64,000 nucleotides of DNA from JAABTH01 sp964492615 (GTDB lineage Bacteria; Bacillota; Dethiobacteria; DTU022): the NCBI GenBank assembly GCA_964492615.1, contig CAZBKZ010000004.1, positions 43,644 to 107,643 of the forward strand, given 5' to 3'. Position 1 is the stretch's first letter; each line of letters starts with the position of its first letter. Of the stretch, positions 1-8,273 are shown piece after piece. Below the pieces are notes generated by a model that saw only the letters and a list, made by a program, of their open reading frames with translations, was not told the origin of the DNA and searched no databases. The position numbers and the translations under genes were made by a program.

Positions 1-726
1 CTGCAAGATAAAGAACCGCATAACAGTGATGCTATACTTGTAATCACTACGCCTAAAGTCGACCGACGTAAAAAAATATTTAAATTAATTGATCAAAAAG
101 GTGTTGCTGTTGAGTGTAATCAGCTCAAAGGAGAGCTGCTGAGCGGGTGGATTAATAATAAAGTGAAAACCCTTGGTAAAAGCATTAGCCGTGAGGCGTT
201 AGACAGGCTTCTTATGGCTGAAGATCACAACCTGCACTACCTCTCCACTGAGCTGGAGAAATATGCTCTCTTCCTGGGCGAGCATGAGCATCAAATAAAT
301 GGTGCTGTTGTTGACCGTCTTTTTTCCGGCGATATTCAGGGTGATGTATTCAAATTAGCGGATGCGCTGGCTGGAAACAACCTCGTTGAAGCAGATCGCC
401 TGCTTACCATGCTCCTCGGCAGGCGCGAAAAAGCGCTGCAAATTTTTTTCATGCTGGTGCGTCATTACCGTTTACTGCTTAAAACCCGCTGCCTGCTGGA
501 TGAAGGGCTGCCTCAATCGCAATTTCCGGCTGTTCTTGAAGTGCAGCATTTTGTTGCCCGTCGTTTACGTGAGCAGGCGGTGCTCTTTGACAGGAAAACT
601 CTTGAGGAAGCGATGATTGTTCTCCAGTCAACAGACAGCAAAATCAAAACAGGTAAGGTCGAACCTATACAGGCTCTTTACCTGCTAATTAACCGGATCG
701 TTTACCTGCAGCTTGTAACAGTATAA
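1..726 (+). CDS. holA: DNA polymerase III delta subunit, 5'-truncated by window edge
   Basis: The reading frame is open from base 1, so the gene begins upstream of the window; about 241 C-terminal residues are present. The clamp-loader delta subunit opens the beta sliding clamp. The visible part fits the rest of the AAA+ region (ILVITTPKVDRRKKIFK) followed by the helical collar domain, with the family-typical LSTELEKYALF stretch, the LFFxLVRHYRLLLK-like helix (MLVRHYRLLLKTRCLL) and a C-terminal YLLINRIVYL. The AAA+ Walker region would lie outside the window. HolA next to rpsT is a common Firmicutes arrangement and rpsT is found 1.8 kb away on the opposite strand, which supports the call. Confidence 0.9.
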   Translation: MQDKEPHNSDAILVITTPKVDRRKKIFKLIDQKGVAVECNQLKGELLSGWINNKVKTLGKSISREALDRLLMAEDHNLHYLSTELEKYALFLGEHEHQINGAVVDRLFSGDIQGDVFKLADALAGNNLVEADRLLTMLLGRREKALQIFFMLVRHYRLLLKTRCLLDEGLPQSQFPAVLEVQHFVARRLREQAVLFDRKTLEEAMIVLQSTDSKIKTGKVEPIQALYLLINRIVYLQLVTV

Positions 727-761
727 GCAAAATCTTTTATCAGGAGAAAGGAGTTGGCCCG

Positions 762-1298
762 ATGGATCTGAAACCGGGAGTAAGCAGGCAAAATTTGTTA
801 AATGATGTTTATAACCGTGCATCAGAACTCGAACAGCGGTATTACGGTTGTGCCCAGTGTTTGATTGCTTCTATTCAGGATTTTTTTCCTTTAAACGGGG
901 CTTTGTTTAAAGCATCCACTTCTTTTTCAGGTGGTTTTGCCTCAACGATTGAGGGCACCTGCGGGGCGCTGACAGGTGGCATAATGGTTCTCAGCTACTT
1001 TTTTGGCCGTTCCCGTGAAGAATTTGCCGATATCAGCCTGCTCAGAAAACCCGGCCCCCTGGTTCGTGTCTATTGGGACCGTTTCCGCAAGAAATACGGA
1101 GGAGATACCTGCAGGGAAGTGCAAATGTACCTTTTCGGCAGTGCTTACCAGTTTTTGGACAATGAAGAGTACATCGCTTACGAGGAAGCAGGCGGGCATA
1201 AGGATAAATGTCCCGATGTGGTAGGCAGGAGCGCTGTATGGCTGGCAGAACTGTTACTTGATAATAATGTTCCAACTATTAGAAGGCAGAGCCAGTAA
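762..1298 (+). CDS. C_GCAxxG_C_C family (putative redox) protein
   Basis: A 178-residue soluble protein with the signature of the C_GCAxxG_C_C family: a YYGCAQCLI segment near residue 30, a GTCGALTGG segment near residue 67, and further cysteines near residues 112 and 145. The family is widespread in anaerobes and is thought to bind a metal or act in redox reactions; the exact reaction is not known. The start ATG is preceded by AAAGGAG at a good distance. It lies 35 nt after holA and before an exported protein and has no obvious functional link with either. Confidence 0.75.
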   Translation: MDLKPGVSRQNLLNDVYNRASELEQRYYGCAQCLIASIQDFFPLNGALFKASTSFSGGFASTIEGTCGALTGGIMVLSYFFGRSREEFADISLLRKPGPLVRVYWDRFRKKYGGDTCREVQMYLFGSAYQFLDNEEYIAYEEAGGHKDKCPDVVGRSAVWLAELLLDNNVPTIRRQSQ

Positions 1299-1353
1299 TA
1301 ATTGAGATTTTACTAAAATACCTTGCCTCGTTTCAGAAAGCAGGTAGCTTAAT

Positions 1354-2448
1354 GTGAAAAGATTAATTGCCGTTCTTTCTATCCTTGTTGTACTGCTGTT
1401 CTTTACCCTTTTTTCAGTAATTAATGAAAGAGAAGGCTTAATAGCGCTGCCTGTAAATGTGGAAGGGTTGTTTTCCTCTGCTGACGAGAGGGCAAAAACC
1501 AGGGAGCTTATATTTCCTGTTTCTGCAGATGATGAACAGCAAAATGAGCGCATTATTTCCCTTGCCGCGGAGATTACAGCAAACCTGGATAGCGAATACG
1601 CAAAACTGGAAGCAATTTATGACTGGATTACCACCAATATCGATTACGACCTGGAAAAAGCGGCCAACCTTTCAGCTTATGGTTCCGGGGCCGAATATGT
1701 TCTCGATAAAGGTAGCGGAGTATGCCATGATTATGCCGAACTGGCCCTTGCTCTTTTAGCTGCTTCCGGAATTGAAGCTGAATACCGGCGTGGCGAAGTG
1801 ATGATCGGGGAAGGCGAAACAGAGCTTCATGCCTGGAATGAAGCAACTGCCGATGGCGTGCGTTATGCCCTGGATACTACATGGGGAGCGGGGTTTATGC
1901 TAGATGATAAATCAGCATATATTCGCATGCCGAGGAGGATTTACCTGACCACTCCCGCAGAGCTGGCCAGGCTGCACAGCGATCCCTTATACAAACAGGA
2001 GCAGGAGGAGGCATACATGAGGAAGGTAAATGCCGCCGAACCGCTAAGCCCCCTTCCCGGCCTGGAGCAGGAGCTACTTGCCCTTTTCAACAGTTACAGG
2101 GTGGAAAAAGGCTTGAACCTTTTAAATGAAGAAAAAGAACTGCTTGAACTGGCCCGCAGTCATGCCGCAGAATATGCCGGGTTGGTATGCAGCGGGGAGA
2201 AAATAGACCTGGAAAAACTGGGCAAAGAGTTAGGTGAAGCAGCTCCCGCTTTAAAGGCCCGTTCTGCAGGTATGTATGTGCTTGTTAAATGGCTCTATCC
2301 GGCACAGGCTGCAGAAGATATTTATGAAGATGTTTTGGACGAACTTTCTGCTTCTTTGCATGACAGTCGCTGGCAGGCTCTTACCACCGGCGTGGTTCGC
2401 AAGGGCGACCTGTTGATTGTGGTTAATCTCTTCCTGGAATACAGGTAG
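1354..2448 (+). CDS. Exported transglutaminase-like / CAP-domain protein
   Basis: A 364-residue protein starting at GTG. Residues 1-24 form a hydrophobic signal peptide or anchor. Residues about 75-190 are a transglutaminase-like (Transglut_core) domain with the expected triad: Cys in GSGVCHDYAELA, His in ELHAWNE and Asp in ALDTTWG. From about residue 235 the sequence resembles the start of a CAP/SCP domain (LLALFNSYRVEKGLNLL, ELARSHAAEYA), but it is short and probably degenerate or partial. Transglutaminase-like domains of this type are often cysteine proteases or crosslinkers acting on the cell envelope; the substrate is unknown. The gene converges on rpsT across a shared hairpin. Confidence 0.75.
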   Translation: MKRLIAVLSILVVLLFFTLFSVINEREGLIALPVNVEGLFSSADERAKTRELIFPVSADDEQQNERIISLAAEITANLDSEYAKLEAIYDWITTNIDYDLEKAANLSAYGSGAEYVLDKGSGVCHDYAELALALLAASGIEAEYRRGEVMIGEGETELHAWNEATADGVRYALDTTWGAGFMLDDKSAYIRMPRRIYLTTPAELARLHSDPLYKQEQEEAYMRKVNAAEPLSPLPGLEQELLALFNSYRVEKGLNLLNEEKELLELARSHAAEYAGLVCSGEKIDLEKLGKELGEAAPALKARSAGMYVLVKWLYPAQAAEDIYEDVLDELSASLHDSRWQALTTGVVRKGDLLIVVNLFLEYR

Positions 2449-2451
2449 CAA

Positions 2452-2484
2452 AACGGCCTTTTTCACTAAAGAAATAAGGCCGTT
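2452..2484. terminator. Bidirectional terminator-like hairpin
   Basis: Perfect 9-bp arms AACGGCCTT (2452-2460) and AAGGCCGTT (2476-2484) with a 15-nt loop sit between two convergent genes. The U-tract is weak downstream of the plus strand and short (TTTTG) on the minus strand, so it may serve both directions imperfectly. Confidence 0.6.
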
Positions 2485-2516
2485 GCTTATATACGTGATA
2501 GTTATACAGTTGCTAT

Positions 2517-2786
2517 TTAAACCGCCATGTTTTTATTAAGCATCCGGTTCAGGCGCGATTTTTTTCTTGCTGCATTATTTTTATGAACGACACCTTTTGC
2601 CGCAGCTTTGTCGATTTGGCGGACAGCGGTGTTCATTTTAACCCTGGCTTCTTCGACATCTCCGCTCTGCAGTGACTCTTCAAAGCGGCGAATAGAAGTT
2701 TTCAACATACTCTTGATGCGGCGGTTACGATTTTCGCGGGTAATATTTTGCCTGGCTCGTTTGGCTGCTGATTTAATATTGGGCAA
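2517..2786 (-). CDS. rpsT: 30S ribosomal protein S20
   Basis: An 89-residue, strongly basic protein with the S20 start LPNIKSAAKRARQ and the conserved ENRNRRIKSMLKT and HKNNAARKKSRLNR segments. S20 binds 16S rRNA early in small-subunit assembly. The best start is the TTG at 2786, placed seven bases after GGAAGGAGG; an upstream TTG at 2795 overlaps that ribosome binding site and is unlikely. S20 genes often use rare start codons and are autogenously controlled, which suits this TTG. It is transcribed divergently from the FecR/FHA gene. Confidence 0.95.
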   Translation of the reverse strand: MPNIKSAAKRARQNITRENRNRRIKSMLKTSIRRFEESLQSGDVEEARVKMNTAVRQIDKAAAKGVVHKNNAARKKSRLNRMLNKNMAV

Positions 2787-2881
2787 AGTATTCAACCTCC
2801 TTCCCCTGTGCTCTACAACATTAAAATATTACCACCGTTGTTATAAAAAATCAAGTCCAAATAGAAAAACAGGGGAAAATT

Positions 2882-2940
2882 CCTGCTTCAGTCAATCTTT
2901 GGAAGGATTAAATAGATCAATAGCGAAACAATTCAAATAG
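2882..2940. repeat. Imperfect direct repeat, copy 1
   Basis: This 59-nt stretch matches 5249-5307. The first 25 bases (2882-2906) are identical in both copies and the rest differs at scattered positions (for example TTAAATaGATC against TTAAATtGATC, and TAGCGAAA in both). The two copies flank the gene at 3070-5187 and each lies about 160-190 nt upstream of a plus-strand gene. Confidence 0.85.
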
Positions 2941-3069
2941 AAATAATTTTCAGGCTGTAAATCTGCATTTTGAGGTCGGATCAGCTCAGTCTGGTGCTAT
3001 ATAGCGTCGTAGCTTATTCATAACGGAAATGAAAACTATAATTTTTCTGGGCGAAAGAGGCGCATTAGC

Positions 3070-5187
3070 ATGAAAACATGCTCAAAAGTATTTCTCTTGG
3101 TTCTGCTGCTAATATTTGTCACCCTGCAAACGTCAGGGGCAATCCTGGCGAATTCCGGAATATTTGATCGCCCTTACGTTAAAATCAATTATAATGTTAC
3201 TGGCGCAACCTTGGTAAATTTTGAGGAAACTATTGCCCATACAACTTCCCGCCATTATGAGGGGCAACTAGGCAGCGGTACGCTCCAGGTATCAGGAAGT
3301 GTATGGTACAATCCCTACAACAGTAATATTATTACTGTAAGGGTAATGGCCGGGGATAAAAGCAACGAGCAAATATTTGAATATAGCGATACAACTCACG
3401 GTAAAGAAGGAATAACCCAGTCTTTTAATGTAGCAGTTGAGATCCCTGAAGACGCAGTTTCAGGGAGTTTTATAATCAGCCATACCGGTAATTCACCTTA
3501 TGGAAGTAGAACTGTGCTTGTCTCCGGTCAGTTATCCCGACCCGGCAGGCAGGAAACACCTGAACAGGCACTGCCCGACGAGCCGGAAGTTATACAGGTT
3601 ACCGCTTTAAAAATTACGAACTGTCCGGGCCAATTAAACATTGGAGAAAGTATTCAGTTGATGGCCGGGATTTCTCCATCTAACGCGACGAACAAAAAGG
3701 TTAACTGGAGTGTCGACAGCCAGGATATAGCCACAATTCAACCAAACGGCATCATAATACCCAGGGCCGAGGGTATAATTACAATTACGGCCACCTCTGC
3801 TCAAAACCCAAAGATACAGGATCAATGCCGGATAACCATTAATGAACCGGAAGAAGATGCTCCAACCATTACAATCACCAATTGTTCCGATCAACTAAGT
3901 GTTGGAGATAAGGGAAAGTTCGAAGCAGCAGTTAATCCCACCCAGGACTCCAAAGGAAAAGACTGGCGAATAGGTTGGATTGTCGACAACCCAAATCTTA
4001 TGAATATCAACAATGATACCGGTGTTTATGAAACAATAAAGCCCGGCCAGGTCACTGTTACTGCTTTTCTGCATGAGAAATCAATGGTCCAGGCGTACTG
4101 CATAGCTACGATTAATGAATTACAGGTTGTTCCTGAGCCGGCACCTGATCTGCCGCCACCAAGCGAACCATCGGTAGCGGCTACTGGTGAATCGTCGATG
4201 GCTGAACCACCTGCTGATGATCATATTAGGTCGAAGTGGAACCAACCGGGATGGTTAGAAGAACAAATAGATTCTGTCATTAAGGAAAACGAAAGATTAG
4301 GCATAAGTGGATCAGAGATCGATGCAGGGGTAAGATTTAATGATATCAAAGGCGAAGTATGGGTTATATTCAATGACGGTGGGACAGGATATCTAGCTGA
4401 TTTAGATATGGAACTATGTGAAGGTGATATAATTATAACGTATGAAGATTCTGAGGCTTTGCTTGTTTTATCAGATATGAGTACTTTTAAAATGCAGCCT
4501 TACACAATTTTAGTTTTAGATAATCCTCGCGGAGAGGCTAACATGTGTAAACTTGTTTGGGGAAATATTAAGGCTAATTTTAAGCGTATGCTTGAAGATG
4601 GCTCTATGAATGTTACTATGAATCAAGCCGTCGCGGGTATCAGGGGAACTACTTTCTGGTTGAGAGAAACCGGCGAAGAATCTACTGTGTGGGTTGAAGA
4701 AGGAACTGTCCTTTTTACGCATAAAAATACCGGCGTATCTGAACTTGTCAGTGGCGGTTTCATGGCTTGGGCAACTGAAGATAGCCTGTTTATGAAACCA
4801 TTTGACGAAAATTTTAGCCCTGTTGGCGACCTGCAAAAAGCAACACCCCGGGCAATTTATTTTCTGGTCCCTGCTTTCTTGGCAGCCCTGGGTTTATTAG
4901 GTGTAGCGCTATATCGTTTTCGAACAGTGCCTACTATAACAACGATAACAATCGGTCGTGATCCAGGCAATAATTTTATTCTAGATGATCCCAAAGTCTC
5001 AAGAGTTCATGCCGAGATCAAGTACAAATCAGGCCGTTACTGGTTAACTGACTTTGACAGCTCTAACGGTACAAAAGTAAACGGAAGCCCCGTTCAGGGG
5101 TCAGTTGAGCTTAAACCTGCCTCAGAAGTAAGCTTCGGTAACTCAAGCTTCTATTTCGATGGTAAAAACCTGCTTCCTAATAAGTAA
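3070..5187 (+). CDS. Secreted Ig-like / FecR / FHA multidomain membrane protein
   Basis: A 705-residue protein. Residues 1-28 form a signal peptide. Residues about 177-260 and 265-350 are two bacterial Ig-like (Big_2-type) domains, each opening with an ITNC(P/S) motif. A Pro/Ser-rich linker (350-390) follows, then a FecR domain at about 450-570 with GDIIITYEDSEALLVLSD and the typical AVAGIRGTTFWL. A membrane helix lies near residues 596-618. The C-terminal 85 residues are an FHA domain (IGRDPGNN, SRVHAEI, DFDSSNGTKVNG) with the conserved GR, SRVH and NG residues. FHA domains bind phosphothreonine peptides, so if topology follows the single helix the FHA domain would be cytoplasmic and could report envelope state. 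It is visibly more AT-rich than the next gene and flanked by repeats. Function unknown. Confidence 0.8.
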   Translation: MKTCSKVFLLVLLLIFVTLQTSGAILANSGIFDRPYVKINYNVTGATLVNFEETIAHTTSRHYEGQLGSGTLQVSGSVWYNPYNSNIITVRVMAGDKSNEQIFEYSDTTHGKEGITQSFNVAVEIPEDAVSGSFIISHTGNSPYGSRTVLVSGQLSRPGRQETPEQALPDEPEVIQVTALKITNCPGQLNIGESIQLMAGISPSNATNKKVNWSVDSQDIATIQPNGIIIPRAEGIITITATSAQNPKIQDQCRITINEPEEDAPTITITNCSDQLSVGDKGKFEAAVNPTQDSKGKDWRIGWIVDNPNLMNINNDTGVYETIKPGQVTVTAFLHEKSMVQAYCIATINELQVVPEPAPDLPPPSEPSVAATGESSMAEPPADDHIRSKWNQPGWLEEQIDSVIKENERLGISGSEIDAGVRFNDIKGEVWVIFNDGGTGYLADLDMELCEGDIIITYEDSEALLVLSDMSTFKMQPYTILVLDNPRGEANMCKLVWGNIKANFKRMLEDGSMNVTMNQAVAGIRGTTFWLRETGEESTVWVEEGTVLFTHKNTGVSELVSGGFMAWATEDSLFMKPFDENFSPVGDLQKATPRAIYFLVPAFLAALGLLGVALYRFRTVPTITTITIGRDPGNNFILDDPKVSRVHAEIKYKSGRYWLTDFDSSNGTKVNGSPVQGSVELKPASEVSFGNSSFYFDGKNLLPNK

Positions 5188-5248
5188 TTTTCATGGCGAT
5201 GAATACTCACAGAGAAGTTAACACCATACAGGAAAAAATGTGCATATC

Positions 5249-5307
5249 CCTGCTTCAGTCAATCTTTGGAAGGGTTAAATTGATCTTTAGCGAAATAGTT
5301 AAAGTCA
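5249..5307. repeat. Imperfect direct repeat, copy 2
   Basis: Second copy of the repeat at 2882-2940, in the same orientation; 5249-5273 is identical to 2882-2906. It fills part of the 219-nt gap before nnr. No open reading frame of note is present in this gap. Confidence 0.85.
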
Positions 5308-5406
5308 TTTGTTATTTGAGTGATGACAGGTTAATGTGCAGTAATAATCGCCTTTAGTTGGCAGTAATTATAACCCTGCAGCGGCACCCGGAGAGGAGGG
5401 GTTGGA

Positions 5407-7008
5407 GTGAAAGTTTTAAGTGCGTCTTCGATGCGTGAAGCAGATCGCAAGGCGATAGAAGATTACGGAATACCCGGTGTTGTGCTGATGGAAACAGCGG
5501 GAACCAGAGTAACCGATTTCATTCTTGATCATTTCGACAGAGATGCCCGGGTAATTGTTCTTTGCGGTCCGGGTAACAACGGGGGTGACGGGCTGGTTAT
5601 CGCCAGGCAGCTCTACCGGGCCGGGTTCAGGGTTTCGCCGTGGAGCAGCCAAAAGAGAGGAACCTACCGCGGTGATGCCGCGGTTAATGAAAATATTTGC
5701 ATCAGGTTAGGTCTGCCCCCCGAGGAGCTTAACGGGCCAGACGATCTCTCCCGGCTTGAAGCGCAGCTCAGGGGAGCCGATCTTGTCGTCGATGCCCTGC
5801 TCGGTACCGGGGTTAACCGGGAGGTAACAGGTATTACGGCAGAATTGATCAGTTTGGTTAATAAATCTTCAGTGCCGGCCATAGCTGTTGACATACCATC
5901 GGGAGTGAGCGCCGATACAGGTGAAATTCTCGGTGCCGCCCTTAAAGCAGACTGGACCCTTACTTTTGCTTTTCCCAAGCTGGGGCTCTTTCTTTATCCC
6001 GGAGCCGAATATGCCGGGCAGGTTTATGTGTGTGATATTAACATCCCTTCTGAAACAGGCGAAGGGGAAAAAACAGAACTTATGACCTTGCAGGATATCA
6101 GGGTAGCCCTGCCGGAAAGATCGGGCAGCGCCCATAAAGGCAGTTTTGGCCGGGTGTTGATCGTAGCCGGTTCACCGGGAATGACCGGAGCGGCTGTGCT
6201 TGCCGCTGAGGCCGCCCTGAAGGCCGGGGCCGGTCTGGTATACCTGGCCGCTCCTGCCTCAACCTGTCCGGCCCTTGAAGCGAAGCTGGTCGAGGTGATT
6301 ACCATTGGCCTTACGGAGACTAAACCGGGCTTAATTGATCCGCAGGCTGCCTCGCAAATTATTGAAAAAGCAGGACTCTGTGATGTGCTATGCATCGGTC
6401 CGGGCTTATGCCCGGATGGTAAAACAGGAGAGCTGCTGCGTGAGCTTATCAGGCGTTGCCCCGTACCGATGGTTATCGATGCCGGGGCCCTGACTGCCAT
6501 CGAAGATGATCCAGGGTGCCTGAAAGAGGCGAAAACACCGCCCGTTATAACCCCTCATCCGGGAGAAATGGCCAGGCTGGCCAAGCTGACAACTGCCCGG
6601 GTTCAGTCCTGCCGCCCCGGTACAGCCCTGAAAAAAGCCTCGGAGTGGAACAGCGTTGTATTGCTCAAGGGAGCATATACAATTATAGCTGCCCCTGATG
6701 GTTTAGCAGCTGTAAACCCTACAGGCAACGCCGTCCTCGCAACGGCCGGTTCAGGCGATCTGCTCTCCGGCATGGTAGCTTCCTTTATTGCCCAGGGAAT
6801 GAATTCCGAACGAGCAGCCATGGCCGGTGCCTTTATCCACGGCCTGGCCGGTGACCTGCTGCCGCCGGGAAGAGGCTCCAGCGCTCTTGATATAAAGGCT
6901 AATATTAAAAAAGCATTCCAATATATCCGGCAATATGAAAAGAACCCTGTTCATGATCCCTACCTTACTCCTGTTAAGCCGGTTACACAAACAGAGGAGG
7001 ATCTTTAA
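5407..7008 (+). CDS. nnr: Bifunctional NAD(P)H-hydrate epimerase / ADP-dependent dehydratase
   Basis: A 533-residue fusion that repairs hydrated NAD(P)H. The N-terminal 210 residues are the YjeF_N epimerase, with LCGPGNNGGDGLVIARQL binding the nucleotide and DIPSGVSADTG following. The C-terminal part (about 235-510) is the ribokinase-like dehydratase, with GSFGRVLIVAGSPGMTGA, TPHPGEMARL and the catalytic GSGDLLSGM loop. The GTG start follows GAGAGGAGGGG. The stop codon abuts the start of the acyl-CoA dehydrogenase gene, so the two are probably cotranscribed. Confidence 0.95.
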   Translation: MKVLSASSMREADRKAIEDYGIPGVVLMETAGTRVTDFILDHFDRDARVIVLCGPGNNGGDGLVIARQLYRAGFRVSPWSSQKRGTYRGDAAVNENICIRLGLPPEELNGPDDLSRLEAQLRGADLVVDALLGTGVNREVTGITAELISLVNKSSVPAIAVDIPSGVSADTGEILGAALKADWTLTFAFPKLGLFLYPGAEYAGQVYVCDINIPSETGEGEKTELMTLQDIRVALPERSGSAHKGSFGRVLIVAGSPGMTGAAVLAAEAALKAGAGLVYLAAPASTCPALEAKLVEVITIGLTETKPGLIDPQAASQIIEKAGLCDVLCIGPGLCPDGKTGELLRELIRRCPVPMVIDAGALTAIEDDPGCLKEAKTPPVITPHPGEMARLAKLTTARVQSCRPGTALKKASEWNSVVLLKGAYTIIAAPDGLAAVNPTGNAVLATAGSGDLLSGMVASFIAQGMNSERAAMAGAFIHGLAGDLLPPGRGSSALDIKANIKKAFQYIRQYEKNPVHDPYLTPVKPVTQTEEDL

Positions 7009-8247
7009 ATGTTAGAGTGTTTGATGTCTGGTGAAGAGAAAAGCCTGCGTGATGAGGTTCGATCCTTTGTCAGGGACGATATCGACAAGCAGCTGCTGCT
7101 TGATATGGATGAAGAAAAAGTGCGCTATCCGCTCGAGTTTTTACATAAAGCAGCTTCCCGCCGTCTGCTTGGCCTGCGCTTTCCCGAAAAATACGGGGGA
7201 CGGGGAATGCCCTGGGTTTCGGAAATTATTGCGCTCGAAGAAGTCGGGGTTCTGGGAACATCACTCGGCTGTCTCTATTCCTTGGTCAGTATAGTCGGTG
7301 AGGCAATCAACAATTTTGGCTCCGAATTGCTCAAAGAAAAGTACCTTCGGCCTACCATTGAAGGAAAACTGGCGGCGGCAGAAGCCCTGACCGAACCGCG
7401 TGGCGGATCGGATTTTTTCGGGGCAACCTGTACGGCCAGAAAAGATGGCGACCACTATATAATCAATGGTCAGAAACGTTTTGTAGTTGGCTCGGAAGGT
7501 GCCGATTATTTCATGGTTTATGCAAAAACCGACCCCCATGGGCCGCCGCATAAATCAATCAGCGCCTTTCTGGTCGATCGCGATGATGATGTGCGGGTGG
7601 AGTATGTTTATGGTTTAATGGGAACCCGTGGTGGAGGCACCGGGAGGCTTGTTTTTAAAGATGTAAAGGTGCCGGCCGAAAACCTGCTTGGCGAGGAAAA
7701 CAACGGGGGAGCAATCTTTTACCGGATGATGATTCCTGAACGTATGACCAGTGCCGGAGGGGCGATTGGCATGGGAAGAGCAGCGCACGAGGTGGCTGCC
7801 CGTTACAGCACGAAGCGTAAAGCTTTTGGGACCGAAATAAAAAGTTTCCAGGGGGTAAGTTTTAAAGTGGCAGAGAATGTCACCCTGCTCGATACCGCCA
7901 GGGGTATGGTTTACCTGGCTGCCAGTTCAGTAGATGCCGGGGACCCCCCCGGCCGCGCCAGAAGGTTGGTATCCGAGGCTAAGAAAGTTGCCACAGAGAA
8001 TGCCTGGAAAATTGTTAACAATGCTATGCAAATTATGGGTGGAATCGGTTATACTAATGTATATCCGATTGAAAAGATGTTGCGCGATGTTCGCCTGATC
8101 ATGATCTGGACCGGGACCAATGAAATTATGGATTTGATTATCCAACACGAGTACTACAAGGAACTTGGCGCGGAGTCGTACAGGCCCAGGAATATTGAAT
8201 TTGATGCGGCTGAAGCAGATCAGGCAGACGAGAAAATTTACGAGTAA
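7009..8247 (+). CDS. Acyl-CoA dehydrogenase
   Basis: A 412-residue FAD enzyme of the acyl-CoA dehydrogenase family, oxidising an acyl-CoA to its 2-enoyl form and passing electrons to an Etf. The three family regions are present: N-terminal helical part, middle beta domain (ALTEPRGGSDFFGA; RFVVGSEGADYFMVYAKTD) and C-terminal helical part (RKAFGTEIKSFQGV; QIMGGIGYTNVYPIEKMLRD). In place of the common YEGTSEIQ it has IWTGTNEIMDLI, which contains a Glu at the usual catalytic-base region. Chain-length preference cannot be told. AGGAGGA lies 8 nt before the ATG, supporting this start over the ATG 15 nt later. The Etf genes at 34-36 kb are a plausible electron acceptor. Confidence 0.9.
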   Translation: MLECLMSGEEKSLRDEVRSFVRDDIDKQLLLDMDEEKVRYPLEFLHKAASRRLLGLRFPEKYGGRGMPWVSEIIALEEVGVLGTSLGCLYSLVSIVGEAINNFGSELLKEKYLRPTIEGKLAAAEALTEPRGGSDFFGATCTARKDGDHYIINGQKRFVVGSEGADYFMVYAKTDPHGPPHKSISAFLVDRDDDVRVEYVYGLMGTRGGGTGRLVFKDVKVPAENLLGEENNGGAIFYRMMIPERMTSAGGAIGMGRAAHEVAARYSTKRKAFGTEIKSFQGVSFKVAENVTLLDTARGMVYLAASSVDAGDPPGRARRLVSEAKKVATENAWKIVNNAMQIMGGIGYTNVYPIEKMLRDVRLIMIWTGTNEIMDLIIQHEYYKELGAESYRPRNIEFDAAEADQADEKIYE

Positions 8248-8273
8248 GATCAGAGGAAGAGAGGGTTAAATCT

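Noticed and set aside
2608..2940. A 110-codon plus-strand frame across rpsT and repeat copy 1
   Set aside because: It lies antisense to rpsT and lacks a ribosome binding site.
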